Below, piece after piece: positions 47,865 to 58,796 of a stretch of DNA of 64,000 nucleotides. The translations under genes and the position numbers were made by a program. Each line of letters starts with the position of its first letter. The stretch's first letter is position 1. The DNA lies in NCBI RefSeq assembly GCF_013822795.1, contig NZ_PNLB01000011.1, positions 81,638 to 145,637 of the forward strand. Direction: 5' to 3'. Origin of the DNA: Phenylobacterium sp. (lineage in GTDB: Bacteria > Pseudomonadota > Alphaproteobacteria > Caulobacterales > Caulobacteraceae). The notes under the pieces are model-generated. The model made no database searches. It was not told where the DNA came from and was given only the letters and a program-made list of their open reading frames with translations.

Positions 47865-50270
47865 GCTGGCGGTCGAGGTCGAGGACCACCCGCTCGATTA
47901 CGGCGATTTCGAAGGCGCCATTCCCAAGGGACAATACGGCGGCGGGACCGTGATGCTGTGGGACCGCGGCTTCTGGGCGCCCGAGCCGGGGACCGACGCC
48001 CATAGCGGCCTGGAAAAGGGCGACCTGAAGATCGTGCTCGAGGGCGAGCGGCTGCACGGCGGCTTCGTGCTGGTCCGGATGAAGCGTGACCGCAACGGCG
48101 GCGAACGCAACAACTGGCTGCTGATCAAGCATCGCGACCAGTTCGCCCGCGAGGGCGACGACGACGCCCTGCTGACCGACAACGACACCTCGGTGGCCTC
48201 GGGCCGGGAAATGGCGCAGATCACCGCCGGCAAAGGCAGGGCGCCGAGCCCGTTCATGACCGCCCGCCAGGGCCGCGCCGACGACGTCTGGCAGAGCAAG
48301 CCGCGCGGCGCCGCGTCCGCCGCGCCCCCGTCTACGCCCGCAGCCAAGCCGGCGGCGCGCTCGGCGAAGACCAAGACTGCGACGATGCCGGACTTCATCG
48401 AACCGCAGCTCTGCCGCTCGCAGGACAAGCCGCCGAACGGCTCAGGCTGGGCCCATGAAGTGAAGTTCGACGGCTATCGCATGCAGCTGCGCGTCGCCAG
48501 CGGCGTCGCCCGACTGCGAACCCGCAAGGGCCTGGACTGGACCGAGCGCTTTCAGGCGATCGCCGACACCGCCGCCGACCTCCCGGACTGCATCCTCGAC
48601 GGCGAAGCGGTCGCTCAGGACGACAAGGGCCAGCCGAGCTTCACGGCGCTGCAGGCGGCGCTCTCCGACGGGCGCAGCGACGAGTTGACCTACTACGCCT
48701 TCGACTTGCTGTTCGAGGCCGGCGAGGACCTGCGCGAGCTGCCGCTTGGCGAGCGCAAGGCGCGGCTCAAGGCGTTGCTCGACGGGCGGGGCGACGCCAT
48801 CCGCTATGTCGAGCACTTCGATGCGTCCGGCGAAGCGGTCTGGCGCTCGGCGCAGCGGCTGGAGCTGGAGGGGATCGTCTCCAAGCGGCTGACTGCGCCC
48901 TACCGTTCGGGCCGCAGCGACACCTGGAGCAAGGCCAAACTGCGGCCGGGAGACGAGGTGGTGATCGGCGGTTGGACCGGCGAGAAGGGCCGCCTGCGCT
49001 CGCTGCTGGTCGGGCGGTATCAGGACGGCGCGCTGGTCTATGCGGGCCGGGTCGGAACCGGCTTCAGCAGCGCTGTGATCAGCCGCCTGCTGCCCCGGTT
49101 GGAAGCTGTGGCCGCGGCCAAGAGCCCGTTCTCCGGTCCCGGCGCCCCACGTAAGGAAGGCGACATCAACTGGGCGCGGCCCGAGCTGGTCGCCGAGATC
49201 GAGTTCGCCGGCTACACCGACAGCGGCGCGGTTCGGCAAGGCGCGTTCAAAGGCCTGCGCGAGGACAAGCCGGCCGGCGAGGTCGAGACCGAGACGGCCG
49301 CTCCGCCCAAACCCGATCAACCGCCGCCGAGGAAACGCATGGGCGATCCGAGCGTGATGGGCGTGACCATCTCCAGCCCCGACAAGGCGCTCTGGCCGAA
49401 CTCCGCCGACAGTGACGCGCCGGTCACCAAGCTCGATCTCGCGCAGTATCTGGAAGCGGTCGGCGCGTGGATGATGCCGCACATCGAGGGACGCCCCTGC
49501 TCTATCATCCGCATTCCCGACGGCCTGGGCGGCGAGCAGTTCTTTCAGCGCCACGCCGGCAAGGGCGCCTCGCCGCTGCTCTCGCAGGTCGAGGTGTTCG
49601 GCGATCACGCCGCCTACCTGCAGGTCGACCGCATCGAGGCGTTGGCCGCCCTCGCCCAGATCGGCGCGGCCGAGTACCACCCGTGGAATTGCCGGCCGCA
49701 CGCGCCGGAGACCCCAGGCCGGCTGATCTTCGACCTCGACCCCGGCCCCGACGTCGACTTCGACACCGTGGTCGCCGCCGCCCGCGACGTCCGCGACCGG
49801 CTGGAGGACCTCGGCCTCATCGCCTTCTGCAAGACCACCGGCGGCAAGGGCCTGCATGTGGTCACCCCGCTCGCTCCGCCGAAGGGCGAGCTGGACTGGC
49901 CGACGGCCAAGGCCTTCGCCAAGAAGCTGTGCGAGCAGATGGCGGCCGACGAGCCCGAGCTCTATGTGGCCAACATGGCCAAGAAAGTCCGCCAGGGCCG
50001 GATCTTCCTCGACTATCTGCGCAACGACCGGCTTTCGACGGCGGTCGCGCCGCTGTCGCCGCGAGCCCGCGACGGGGCGACGGTGTCGTTCCCGCTGACC
50101 TGGAGCCAAGTGCGCGCCGGGCTCGATCCGCGGCGCTACACGATCCGCACCGCGCCGGCGCTGCTGGCCAAGACCAACGCCTGGGCCGACTACGCCGACG
50201 GCGAACGGCCGCTCGAGACTGCAATCAAGCGTCTGGGCTGAAACATCGGCCACAGCTTCGCCGTCAAGAT

Positions 50271-50285
50271 GAACCGCAGCCGAAC
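50271..50285. promoter_or_regulatory. Second LexA-like box (GAAC-N7-GAAC) between ligD and the RcnB-like gene
   Basis: GAACCGCAGCCGAAC fits the alphaproteobacterial SOS operator in inverted orientation exactly at all eight specified bases. It lies in the 111-base gap after ligD, 68 bases before the RcnB-like start. Roughly one chance match per 64 kb is expected, so function is only suggested by the intergenic location. Confidence 0.35.
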
Positions 50286-50352
50286 AGTACGGTTCAGGTA
50301 AGGCTCAAGCTCGCTCCCCCAGGATGGCTCTCAGTTCGATAGGAGAGAGCTT

Positions 50353-50763
50353 ATGAGAAAGTTTCTGACCGCCGCCGTCGCCCTGTCGGTCCTGGCCAGC
50401 GCAGGCGTCGCCTCGGCGCAGCCGTACCGCGGCGATGATCGCCGCGACCACGCCGAGCGCCACTACGACAAGCGCATGGACAAGGCCGAGCGCAAGTACG
50501 ACCGCGACGTTCGCAAGGCCGAGCGCAAGTATCGCGCCGCCGCCTATCACCAGCCGCACGGCTACCAGTATCGCCATTGGAACCGCGGCGATCGCCTGCC
50601 GCCGGCCTATCGCGCCGACCGCTACCGGATCACCAACTACAACTACTACCGCCTGCCCCCGCCGCCGCGCGGCTACTACTACACCCGCGTCGACAACGAC
50701 GTGGTGCTGACCGCCGCGGCGACCGGCATCATCGCCTCGGTCATCGTGGGGATGTTCCAGTAG
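50353..50763 (+). CDS. RcnB-family exported protein
   Basis: A 136-residue periplasmic protein. A clear signal peptide (RKFLTAAVALSVLASAGVASAQ) is followed by a highly charged coiled-coil-prone stretch with repeated KAERKYDRDVRKAERKY units (about 40-60). The RcnB domain has HWNRGDRLPPAYRADRYRITNYNYYRLPPPPRGYYY and VDNDVVLTAAATGIIASVI near the end. RcnB relatives act in nickel/cobalt homeostasis or envelope stress; the specific role is unknown. AGGAGAG precedes the ATG. It stands between ligD and ku, with ku convergent 6 bases away. Confidence 0.88.
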   Translation: MRKFLTAAVALSVLASAGVASAQPYRGDDRRDHAERHYDKRMDKAERKYDRDVRKAERKYRAAAYHQPHGYQYRHWNRGDRLPPAYRADRYRITNYNYYRLPPPPRGYYYTRVDNDVVLTAAATGIIASVIVGMFQ

Positions 50764-50769
50764 GCGAAG

Positions 50770-51627
50770 TCAGGACGCCCGCTTGCGGGCGGGCGTCTTG
50801 CGCGGGGCGCTCTTCTTGGGGGTCCCGCGGGTCTCGGTCTTGCGGCGCGGCCCGGCCTCCCCGAGGCTGCGACGCAGGGCCTCCATCAGGTCGACGACCT
50901 CGGCCTCCTTCGGCTCCTCGACCTTCGAGACGACGCCGTGATGGGCTTCCTTGTCGGCGATCAGCTTGCGCAGGGCGTCCTCGTAGCGGTCATTGAACTC
51001 GCTGGGGTCGAACGCCCCTTCCAGCTGCTCGATGATCTTCTCAGCGATGGCGACCATCTTCGGATCGGCCTTCACGTCGGGGATGCGATCGAAGAACTCG
51101 GCTGGATCCTTCACTTCCTTGTTGTTGCGCAGGCTGTAGGCGACGATCCCCTGGTCGCGCGGCTCCAGCGCCATCAGCCGCTCGCGCTGGTGCATGACCA
51201 CCCGGGCCAGGGCCAGCTTGCCGGCCCCCTCCATCGCCTCGCGGATCACTCCGAACGCCTCGGCCGCCATGTCGCCGTCGGGGGTCAGGAAGTAGGGATC
51301 GTTCCAGTAGAGCCGATCGATCTCAGCCGCATCGACGAAGCGTTCGATGTCGATCGTGCGAGTGGTCTCCAGCCGCACGTTCTTGATCTCGTCGTCGGTG
51401 ACGACGACGTAGCGGCCCTTCTCGACCTCGTAGCCCTTGACGATGTCAGCCCGGTCGACCGGCCCGGTTTCGGGGTCGGTGGGGATCATGCGGATGCGGT
51501 TGTGGGTCTCCTTGTGCAGCATGTTGAAGGAGACGTCGGCGCTGCGCGAGGTCGCCGTGTAGAGCGCCACCGGGCAGCTCACCAGCGACAGGCGCAGATA
51601 GCCCTGCCATGTCGGACGCGCGGCCAT
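50770..51627 (-). CDS. ku: Ku protein (non-homologous end joining)
   Basis: A 285-residue DNA-end-binding protein that recruits LigD. GYLRLSLVSCPVALYTATSRSADVSFNMLHKETHNRIRM opens the bacterial Ku core. KGYEVEKGRYVVVTDDEI (about 65-82) and FIDAAEIDRLYWNDPYFLTPD-type segments are typical, and LIADKEAHHGVV marks the core end. The C-terminal 40 residues are basic (KSAPRKTPARKRAS), fitting DNA or LigD contact. It converges with the RcnB-like gene; a LigD-Ku pair is therefore encoded in one 4-kb segment. Confidence 0.95.
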   Translation of the reverse strand: MAARPTWQGYLRLSLVSCPVALYTATSRSADVSFNMLHKETHNRIRMIPTDPETGPVDRADIVKGYEVEKGRYVVVTDDEIKNVRLETTRTIDIERFVDAAEIDRLYWNDPYFLTPDGDMAAEAFGVIREAMEGAGKLALARVVMHQRERLMALEPRDQGIVAYSLRNNKEVKDPAEFFDRIPDVKADPKMVAIAEKIIEQLEGAFDPSEFNDRYEDALRKLIADKEAHHGVVSKVEEPKEAEVVDLMEALRRSLGEAGPRRKTETRGTPKKSAPRKTPARKRAS

Positions 51628-51677
51628 GTTCGAAGACTCCCCTGCGGCCAGAGTCTCAGAACGCCGAGCTTGGCGAT

Positions 51678-53171
51678 TCAGTTCTCCGGCAAAGCGAGGC
51701 TTGGCAGGGCGGCCTCTTCCTGAGCGTCGAGCTGGCGCTTGCGGAACCTCGCCTGCACCCCGCTCGTCGCCCCGAACTCGACCAGCTCGTCACGCTCGCG
51801 GTCATAGGCCGGCCAGGTGATGGCGCACGTCGGCGCGCCTGTCTTGGCGAAGGCGACCCAGCAGCCGTGCATCAGGTCGGCCATGGCCCGGTCGTCGGCC
51901 GCCACCATGCTCAGCGGCGTGCGCCGGCCCCAGTACTCGAAGACGTACTGAATCTCGGCGGCGTGGGCGGCGGTGGTCACGCCCATCGGCCGGAAGCGCG
52001 AGCCGACATAGGAGAAATGGTAGAGCCAGGCCGGCTTGCCGCCGGCCGCCTGACCCGCCAGCCAGCGCGCCGGCCCGACCATGTAACGGTCGCCGAACGC
52101 GGCGCGGACCAGGGCCTCGTCGCCCTTCGCCGCGTCGTCGGGATAGGCCGTCTTCACCGACGCCGGGATCGCCGCCGCCATCGCCGCGGCATCCGGCAGG
52201 CGGCGGCCCAGCAGCGAATCCTCGCCGGAGTTGGCCCCGATGATCAGCGGTACGTCGGCCTCGCGGCCGGCGGCGAAGGCCTGGGCCGGGGTCTCCTTCA
52301 GCAGGCGTCCGTCGACGAACGGACCGTAGTCGACGCCGGCGCCCTCGTCGGCCAAGGTCTGCGCCGGCAGCGCGCGCAGCTGCGCCAGGTCGCGCGCGCC
52401 GAACTTGCCGGCCAGGGCCGCACCCTCGTCCTGCTTCTGGGCCAAGGTCTCGGGCGGACTCCAGCCCCCGCCCGACTGCACCGCCGCCTTGTTGAACAGT
52501 CCCTTGGCGGCGGGCGCGGCGAGCAGGGCCAGGGTGCTGGCGCCGCCGGCGCTTTCGCCGAAGATCATCACATTGCTCGGATCGCCCCCGAAGGCGGCGA
52601 TGTTGCGCTTGACCCATTGCAGGGCCGCGACCTGGTCCATCAGGCCGTAGTTGCCGCCCTGCGCCTTGCCGAGCGCGGGATGGGCGAAGTAGCCGAGCGG
52701 ACCGAGCCGGTAGTTGATCGCCACCAGCACCACCCCGTCGCGGGCGAAGTTCTGGCCGTCATAGATCCAGCCGGCCCCGGTCTTATGACCGCCGCCGTGC
52801 AGCCAGACCATAACCGGCGCCTTCTTGGCCTCCAGTGGCGCGAAGACGTTGAGCTGCAGACAGTCCTCGCTGGTGGCTCCGTTGGCGCTGCCCTCGTTGG
52901 GCGTGCCGTCGGCGTTCATCTTCTGCGGGCATGAGGGGCCGTTGACGGTCGCGTCGCGCTCGCCGCTCCAGGCCGCCGGCTTCTTGGGCGGCGCCCAGCG
53001 CAGATCGCCGACCGGCGGGGCGGCGTAAGGCACGTTGCGGAAGATCCTGGCCCGGTCGGTCTGGGCGCCGACCAGCGTCCCGCTCTCGACCTTGACCTTC
53101 GGCCCGTCGGCGGCCTGGGCCGCGCCGGCCAAGGCCAAGCTTCCGAAGACGATCGCACCCCAACGCAGCAT
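51678..53171 (-). CDS. Exported type-B carboxylesterase
   Basis: A 497-residue alpha/beta hydrolase. A signal peptide (LRWGAIVFGSLALAGAAQAAD) exports it. The nucleophile is S207 in FGESAGGAST. GANSGEDSLL (about 307-316) holds the acidic residue, and AHAAEIQYVFEYW has the catalytic His near residue 403. The oxyanion-hole HGGGHKTGAGW lies near 125. Likely hydrolyses a broad range of esters; carboxylesterases and PHB-depolymerase-like enzymes share this organisation. The ATG at 53171 begins the signal peptide; a longer frame to 53258 is not needed. Monocistronic, with two large hairpins in its upstream region. Confidence 0.92.
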   Translation of the reverse strand: MLRWGAIVFGSLALAGAAQAADGPKVKVESGTLVGAQTDRARIFRNVPYAAPPVGDLRWAPPKKPAAWSGERDATVNGPSCPQKMNADGTPNEGSANGATSEDCLQLNVFAPLEAKKAPVMVWLHGGGHKTGAGWIYDGQNFARDGVVLVAINYRLGPLGYFAHPALGKAQGGNYGLMDQVAALQWVKRNIAAFGGDPSNVMIFGESAGGASTLALLAAPAAKGLFNKAAVQSGGGWSPPETLAQKQDEGAALAGKFGARDLAQLRALPAQTLADEGAGVDYGPFVDGRLLKETPAQAFAAGREADVPLIIGANSGEDSLLGRRLPDAAAMAAAIPASVKTAYPDDAAKGDEALVRAAFGDRYMVGPARWLAGQAAGGKPAWLYHFSYVGSRFRPMGVTTAAHAAEIQYVFEYWGRRTPLSMVAADDRAMADLMHGCWVAFAKTGAPTCAITWPAYDRERDELVEFGATSGVQARFRKRQLDAQEEAALPSLALPEN

Positions 53172-53230
53172 GGCGTTCCCCCTTGAGCGGCGCCGGAGAA
53201 TTCGGCCGGGCCGGCCCGTGGTCAAGGCCT

Positions 53231-53281
53231 GGAGCCCTTCCCGCTCACGATGGATCATCGTGAGCGGGCAAGAAGGGCTCC
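53231..53281. terminator. Large interrupted hairpin upstream of the carboxylesterase
   Basis: CCCGCTCACGATG pairs over 13 bp with CATCGTGAGCGGG (3-base loop), flanked by 9-bp GGAGCCCTT/AAGGGCTCC arms with an asymmetric bulge. It lies 60 bases upstream of the carboxylesterase start and beyond the dnaE2 hairpin. Function uncertain: terminator, transcript-end structure or operator. Confidence 0.4.
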
Positions 53282-53296
53282 AAATTCAAACAAACG

Positions 53297-53338
53297 ACCC
53301 TGTTCATCCGGGTTGGCTTAATCCAACCCGGACAGGGT
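53297..53338 (-). terminator. Terminator hairpin of the imuA-imuB-dnaE2 operon
   Basis: Arms ACCCTGT/ACAGGGT and CCGGGTTGG/CCAACCCGG form a two-part stem around a 6-base loop. It abuts the dnaE2 stop codon at 53339 and is followed on the minus strand by sequence with few U residues. Likely a strong pause or terminator structure. Confidence 0.55.
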
Positions 53339-56300
53339 CTAGTGGAAGTCGCGGCTGCGGATCAGGCCTCCGGTCACCCGATTGCGGATCTGCGGCGCCG
53401 GCCCATCCTCGTTCTTCAGTTCGGCCAGGCGGTGCGACAGGTCGGTGAACCGGCGGGCGACCACGTGGATGACGTTGCTCTCGCTCTGGATCTGGCCGTG
53501 CACCACCATGAACGAGGCGGTCATCACCAGCCGCCGGTTGGCCGCGAAAGCGTCCTGCCAGACCACGATGTTGGCGACGCCGGTCTCGTCCTCCAGGGTC
53601 AGGAAGGTCACTCCCTTGGCGGTGCCCGGCCGCTGGCGCACCAGCACCAGCCCGCCAACCGAGACCAGCTTGCGATCGCGCAGGTTCTTCAGATCGGCGG
53701 CCCGGACGGCGCCCAGGTTGTCCAGGCTGCTCCGGAAGAAGCTGATCGGGTGGGCGCGGAGCGACAGGCTGGTGGTGCGGTAGTCCTCCTCGACCTCGTG
53801 TGATGGGCTCATCAAAGGCAGCTCGACCTGGTGCTCCTTGACCCCCATGGCGGCCAGCAGCGGGGCGGTCTTCAGGCTGCTGGCTTCGTCGGCCAGCCCC
53901 TTCACCGCCCACAGCGCCTGGCGGCGGGACAGGCCCAGCGAAGCGAACGCATCGGCCTCGGCCAATAGCTCCAGCGAACGGCGCGACAGCCCGGCGCGGA
54001 TGGCGAAGTCCTCGACGCTGCGCACGCCCTCCGTCCGCGCGGCGACCAGCCGCTTGGCCTCCTCCTGGCTGAGCCCCTTGACCTGGCGCAGGCCCAGCCG
54101 CACCGCGCGCAGACGGCCCTCCCGGGTCGCCGGCTCCAGGGTGCAGTCCCAGTCGCTGGCCAGCACGTCGGGGCCGCGCACCTCGACGTCATGCTCGCGC
54201 GCGTCACGGACCAGCTGGGCCGGCTGGTAGAAGCCCATCGGCTGGCTGTTCAGGAGCGAGGCCAGGAAGGCGTCGGGCCAGCGCCATTTCACCCAGGCCG
54301 AGGCGTAGACCAGCAGGGCGAAGCTGATCGCATGGCTCTCCGGGAAGCCGTAGGAGCCGAAGCCCTCGATCTGCTTGAAACAACGCTCGACGAAGGCCGG
54401 ATCGTAGCCGCGGCTCTTCATGCCCTCCAAAAACTTGGTCTCGTACTCGCCGACGCTGCCGAGGTGACGGAAGGTGGCCATCGAGCGGCGCAGGCCGTCG
54501 GCGTCGTCGTCGGAGAACTTCGCCGCCTCGATGGCGATACGCATCGCCTGCTCCTGGAACAGCGGCACGCCCAGGGTCTTGCCGAGAATGGCCTGCAGCT
54601 CGTCCTGCGGATGCTCTGGGCCCGGGCGCGGATAGTCGACCGGCTCGATGCCGTCGCGGCGCTTGAGGTAGGGATGGACCATGTCGCCCTGGATCGGGCC
54701 GGGGCGGACGATCGCCACCTCGATGACCAGGTCGTAGAACTTCCTCGGCTTCAGCCGCGGCAGCATCGACATCTGCGCCCGGCTCTCGACCTGGAAGACG
54801 CCGACCGAATCCGCCCGGCTCAGCATCTCGTAAACCTCAGGGACCTCCTGCGGGATATGGGCGATGTCGGTGATCGGTCGGCCGACGTCCTCGGCCGGGA
54901 TCATGTCGAAGCTCTTCTTCAGGGCGGTCAGCATGCCCAACGCCAACACATCGACCTTCATCAGGCCCAGCGCGTCGATGTCGTCCTTGTCCCACTCGAT
55001 GAAGGTGCGGTCCTTCATCGCCGCGTTGCCGATCGGCACGGTCTCGTCCAGCCGCCGCTGGGTCAGCACATAGCCGCCCACGTGCTGCGACAGGTGGCGC
55101 GGGAACTTCAGCAGCTCGGTCGCCAGCCGCACCGCGCGGCGGATCTCGCGATTGGCCGGGTCGAGCCCGGCCTGGACGATGTAGCTGTCGGGCACCTCCT
55201 CGCCCCAGCTGCCCCAGATCGTGCCGGCCAGGGCGGCGGTGACGTCCTCGGTCAGGCCCAACGCCTTGCCGACCTGGCGGATCGCCATGCGCGGCCGGTA
55301 GTGGATCACGGTGGCGACGATGGCGGCGCGGTCGCGGCCATAGCGGCGATAGACATATTGCATCACCTCCTCGCGGCGGGCGTGCTCGAAGTCGACGTCG
55401 ATGTCCGGCGGCTCGCCGCGCTTTTCCGAGATGAACCGCGAAAACAGCAGGTCCTGGTCGTCCTTGGTCGGGTCGACCGCCGTCACCCCCAGGCAGAAGC
55501 AGACGCAGGAATTGGCCGCCGACCCGCGCCCCTGGCAGAGGATGTCCTGCTCGCGCGCCCAGCGAACGATGTCGTGCACGGTCAGGAAGTAGTTGGCGAA
55601 GCCGAGCTTCTCGATGAGCTCGAGCTCGTGCTCGAGGGTGCGGCGCTCCTTGTCGCCCATGCCCTTGTCGAACCGCCACTGCGCGCCCTCCCAGGTCAGG
55701 TCGCGCAGATGCTGGATCGCGGTCTTGCCCGGCGGCACCGGTTCGTCCGGATATTCGTAGCTGAGCTGCGAAAGGTCGAATTCGATCCGCTCGACGATCT
55801 CCAGGCTGCGTTCGACCGCGCCCGGATAGCGCGCGAACAGCCGGGCCATCTCGACCGGCGACTTCAGATGCCGCTCGGCGTTGGCGGCCAGCCGCAGCCC
55901 GGCCTCGTGGATGGTGCAGGTCTCGCGGATGCAGGTCAGCACGTCCTGCAACGGCCGCCGTTCTGGCGCGTGGTAGAGGACGTCGTTGGTGGCGACCATC
56001 GGCGCGCCCGCGCGCTCGGCCAGCGCCGCCAGCCGCGAGATCCGCAGCAGGTCACGCGGACCATAGTCGCGCGACGCCGCCAACCAGACGTCGCCGCGCA
56101 GGTCGCCGCCGATCTGGACGACCCGGCGCTCGAACGCCTCGTCCAGACGAGCCGGCGGCACGATCAGGACCAGTTGGCCCTGCGCGTGGCTCGCGAAGTC
56201 GTCCCAGTGCAGCTCGCAGCCGCCCTTCTCCGCGCGCAGCTGGCCGAGCGTCAGCAGCCGGGTCAGCCGGCCATAGGCCTCGCGGTCGGAGGGGTAGCAG

Positions 56301-56548
56301 AGCAGCGACGGCGTGCCGTCGGCGAACTCCAGCCGACAGCCGGTCAGGGCCTTCACCGCAAAGGGCGTGTCCGCCATCGAACGCATCTGCGTCCAGGCCC
56401 GCACCACCCCGGCCAGAGAATTACGGTCGGTGATCCCGATCGCCTGCATTCCCATCATCCCGGCGGCCGAGACCAACTCCCACGGGTGCGAGGCGCCGCG
56501 CAGGAATGAGAAATTGGTGGCGGCCTGCAGTTCGGCGTAGCGGGTCAT
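53339..56548 (-). CDS. dnaE2: Error-prone DNA polymerase III alpha subunit
   Basis: A 1069-residue C-family polymerase of the DnaE2/ImuC type, the catalytic subunit of SOS-induced mutagenic translesion synthesis. [23 protein letters not shown] opens the PHP domain. [19 protein letters not shown] (about 375-393) contains catalytic aspartates of the palm, [16 protein letters not shown] precedes it, and the C-terminal OB fold includes [27 protein letters not shown]. Start MTRYAEL at 56548 overlaps the imuB stop (ATGA); the longer reading to 56761 is spurious. Third gene of the SOS cassette. Confidence 0.96.
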   Translation of the reverse strand: MTRYAELQAATNFSFLRGASHPWELVSAAGMMGMQAIGITDRNSLAGVVRAWTQMRSMADTPFAVKALTGCRLEFADGTPSLLCYPSDREAYGRLTRLLTLGQLRAEKGGCELHWDDFASHAQGQLVLIVPPARLDEAFERRVVQIGGDLRGDVWLAASRDYGPRDLLRISRLAALAERAGAPMVATNDVLYHAPERRPLQDVLTCIRETCTIHEAGLRLAANAERHLKSPVEMARLFARYPGAVERSLEIVERIEFDLSQLSYEYPDEPVPPGKTAIQHLRDLTWEGAQWRFDKGMGDKERRTLEHELELIEKLGFANYFLTVHDIVRWAREQDILCQGRGSAANSCVCFCLGVTAVDPTKDDQDLLFSRFISEKRGEPPDIDVDFEHARREEVMQYVYRRYGRDRAAIVATVIHYRPRMAIRQVGKALGLTEDVTAALAGTIWGSWGEEVPDSYIVQAGLDPANREIRRAVRLATELLKFPRHLSQHVGGYVLTQRRLDETVPIGNAAMKDRTFIEWDKDDIDALGLMKVDVLALGMLTALKKSFDMIPAEDVGRPITDIAHIPQEVPEVYEMLSRADSVGVFQVESRAQMSMLPRLKPRKFYDLVIEVAIVRPGPIQGDMVHPYLKRRDGIEPVDYPRPGPEHPQDELQAILGKTLGVPLFQEQAMRIAIEAAKFSDDDADGLRRSMATFRHLGSVGEYETKFLEGMKSRGYDPAFVERCFKQIEGFGSYGFPESHAISFALLVYASAWVKWRWPDAFLASLLNSQPMGFYQPAQLVRDAREHDVEVRGPDVLASDWDCTLEPATREGRLRAVRLGLRQVKGLSQEEAKRLVAARTEGVRSVEDFAIRAGLSRRSLELLAEADAFASLGLSRRQALWAVKGLADEASSLKTAPLLAAMGVKEHQVELPLMSPSHEVEEDYRTTSLSLRAHPISFFRSSLDNLGAVRAADLKNLRDRKLVSVGGLVLVRQRPGTAKGVTFLTLEDETGVANIVVWQDAFAANRRLVMTASFMVVHGQIQSESNVIHVVARRFTDLSHRLAELKNEDGPAPQIRNRVTGGLIRSRDFH

Positions 56549-58071
56549 CCGAACACCCCGTGCAGCCACCAGCGGGCCGGGACGCCGTCTTCGTAGAGGC
56601 CTTCGCGATAGACCCAGAACCGTGCGCCGTCCTGGTCCTCGACCCGGTAGTAATCGCGGACGTGGCGGGGGCTGACGTCGTCGATATCGCCGCGCCACCA
56701 TTCCTCGCCGATGCGTTCGGGACCTTCGGCGCGGGCCACGCGGTGCAGGCGCTTGCGCCACTGAAACTGCCGCGGCGGGTCGTCGGGGGTCAGGGCCATG
56801 ACCAGGTCCAGCGGCTCCGGTTGGCGGAACAGCCGCAGCGGCCGCGGCGCCTCCGGGCTCCAGGCGTACGGCGGGACCGCAGTCAGCGGCGCGGCCGGAC
56901 GCGCCGACAGCTCGGGCACGTGGCTCTGCACCGGCGCAGTCTTCCAGACCCGTTCGCCGCCCAGGCGGTTGCTCAGCCGGTCAACCAGCGGCCCCAGCCC
57001 CTCCTCGATCGCCGGTTCGGCGCGGGCGTCCAGACGAACCTGACGGCCGCTGACAACCTCCACCGCTTCGGCCTCGAGGGTGACCACGTCGATCCCGAAG
57101 CCGGGGTCGATGGTCTCCAGCTTGGGCGCCAGCAGCTTGGCGATCCGGGCAGGGTCGCGGGCGGCGAGCGCCATCCCGATCTCCAGCGGCAGGGCGCGCC
57201 CGTCGACACGATGGAAGACGAGGCGCAGGCGGCGCGCGCCCCGCCCCTCCTGCTCCAGGCGTGCGCACAGCTTGGCGGCGACGTCGCGGGTCACCCGCTG
57301 CAGGTCCTCCAGGGCGCTGATCGGTTCGAAGAAGGCCAGCCGCGCGAACCAGGGATGCGGCGGGCGGCGAAAGCTCAGCGCCTCATCCGCACGGCCCATG
57401 GCCTGGTCGATCCGCACCAGGGTCTGCTGACCGAACCGCCGCGCCAATGGCGCGCGCGGCAGGCCCAGGATCTGCAGCAGCAACCGCAGGCCCAGCCGCT
57501 CCATCTGGGCCGCCGCCGCCGGCTCCAGCCGCAGGGCGGCCGGCGGCAGATAGGCCAGCAGATCGGCCTGGCCGTTCGGCGGGGCGATGATCTCCGCTCC
57601 CTTGCCGTAATGGGCCAGCGCCCAGGCCGCGCCGGGCGTATCGGCGACCGCGCCGCGTACGAAGATCCCGCTGCCGGCCAGCCGCGCACGATAGTCGGCA
57701 AGCAGCTGCGCCTCGCCGCCCCACAGGTGGGCGACGCCGCTGATGTCGAGGAAAATACCGTCCGGCGCATCTTCGGCCACGGCCGGCGAATAGCGCACCG
57801 ACCAGTCGGCCAGGGCGGTCAGGGCCGTGGCGTCGGCCTCCGGCTCGCTCTCGGCGCTGACCAGATCGGGGACCAGCGCCATTGCGTCGGTCGCCTTCTG
57901 CCCCGCGAACAGGCCGAGCGCTCGGGCGGCCTTATCCACCGCCGCCAGACGGCGCGCGCCCTTGACGGTCTCAACCAGGGCGAAGGGTTCAGGCGGAGAG
58001 TCTGACGGGTTCCGCCGGCGCCAGTTGGCGATCGCCCAGTTCGGCGACCAGGCGCAGAGGATGCGGGCCAT
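56545..58071 (-). CDS. imuB: ImuB, Y-family polymerase-like mutasome scaffold
   Basis: A 508-residue Y-family-like protein without polymerase activity. In the N terminus the acidic DxD of active polymerases is replaced by [14 protein letters not shown]. Residues about 100-115 ([16 protein letters not shown]) also lack the expected arrangement. The finger-like and little-finger segments follow to about 360, and the C terminus includes [21 protein letters not shown], involved in contacts with partners. The ATG at 58071 overlaps the imuA end by 83 bases. Its frame reads upstream further but that is the antisense-like GC bias of imuA. It bridges ImuA, DnaE2 and the beta clamp. Confidence 0.92.
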   Translation of the reverse strand: MARILCAWSPNWAIANWRRRNPSDSPPEPFALVETVKGARRLAAVDKAARALGLFAGQKATDAMALVPDLVSAESEPEADATALTALADWSVRYSPAVAEDAPDGIFLDISGVAHLWGGEAQLLADYRARLAGSGIFVRGAVADTPGAAWALAHYGKGAEIIAPPNGQADLLAYLPPAALRLEPAAAAQMERLGLRLLLQILGLPRAPLARRFGQQTLVRIDQAMGRADEALSFRRPPHPWFARLAFFEPISALEDLQRVTRDVAAKLCARLEQEGRGARRLRLVFHRVDGRALPLEIGMALAARDPARIAKLLAPKLETIDPGFGIDVVTLEAEAVEVVSGRQVRLDARAEPAIEEGLGPLVDRLSNRLGGERVWKTAPVQSHVPELSARPAAPLTAVPPYAWSPEAPRPLRLFRQPEPLDLVMALTPDDPPRQFQWRKRLHRVARAEGPERIGEEWWRGDIDDVSPRHVRDYYRVEDQDGARFWVYREGLYEDGVPARWWLHGVFG

Positions 58072-58777
58072 GCTCGGCCTCCCAGGTATATGCGGCCTCA
58101 GCCTCCAGCAGCCACGCGCCGGTCCGCCCGCCCCGGCAGCGCTCCAGCTCGACCCGCCAACGCGGCGGCCCCAGGCCGAATTCCCCCGACCCAGGTTCGC
58201 TGGGCGCAGGCGCGATCTTCCAGCGGGTGGCGGCGGCCGAGCCCGCCGTTTCCTTGCGCGCCTGCCCGCCATAGGGCCGGCGACGGATCATGAAGCCGGT
58301 GGCCCCATGCTTTTCACAGGCCAGCTGCAGACGCCGCCCGGCGGTCAGGTCCACCCCCTCCACCTCGGCGAAGACGGCGGCCACGCCGAGGGTCGACAGC
58401 GCGTCCTCGGCCACCGCCAGGGCCTCGTCCTCATCGCGGGCGCAGACCTGGATCAGCCGCTCGGCCGGAAAGCCGAGCCCGACCAGGCCCGGGGCGAAGA
58501 GATCATCCCGCCGCAGGATCCAGACCGCCTGTCCGCGACGGGCCAGCGGCGCGGCGGCCAGGGCGGCGAAGGCGGCCGGGCAGGCGCCGAGCTCGGTCTC
58601 CATCCCGGCGCCGAGCAGCTCGTGCCACTGGCCCAGCGGCAGGCCGCCGCCCGGCAGGCAGGCGTCGATCGCGGCGGCCCCGAACGGCAGGGATTCGGAG
58701 TCCGCCCGCCCGCCCGCCTCGAGGGCGGCGATCTTCGCCTTGAGAGCCGCCAGGCGGCTGTCGCGAAAACCGGACAT
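57989..58777 (-). CDS. imuA: ImuA, RecA-like SOS mutasome protein
   Basis: A 262-residue RecA/SulA-like fold protein. LRAALKA-type N-terminal helix, then LPGGGLPLGQWHELLGAGMETE at the place of a Walker A region but with no GKS/T. AVWILRRDDLFAPGL and FMIRRRPYGGQARKETAGSAAATRWKI follow, with family ending [13 protein letters not shown] at 58777 has GGAG 12 bases upstream; a TTG at 58795 is less likely. It is the first gene of the LexA-controlled operon. Confidence 0.9.
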   Translation of the reverse strand: MSGFRDSRLAALKAKIAALEAGGRADSESLPFGAAAIDACLPGGGLPLGQWHELLGAGMETELGACPAAFAALAAAPLARRGQAVWILRRDDLFAPGLVGLGFPAERLIQVCARDEDEALAVAEDALSTLGVAAVFAEVEGVDLTAGRRLQLACEKHGATGFMIRRRPYGGQARKETAGSAAATRWKIAPAPSEPGSGEFGLGPPRWRVELERCRGGRTGAWLLEAEAAYTWEAEHGPHPLRLVAELGDRQLAPAEPVRLSA

Positions 58778-58796
58778 GGCTTTTTCGTTCTCCAAG

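Noticed and set aside
54191..56509. A 772-codon open frame opposite dnaE2, and similar long frames opposite ligD and serA
   Set aside because: All are mirror readings of conserved genes and show no recognisable domain.
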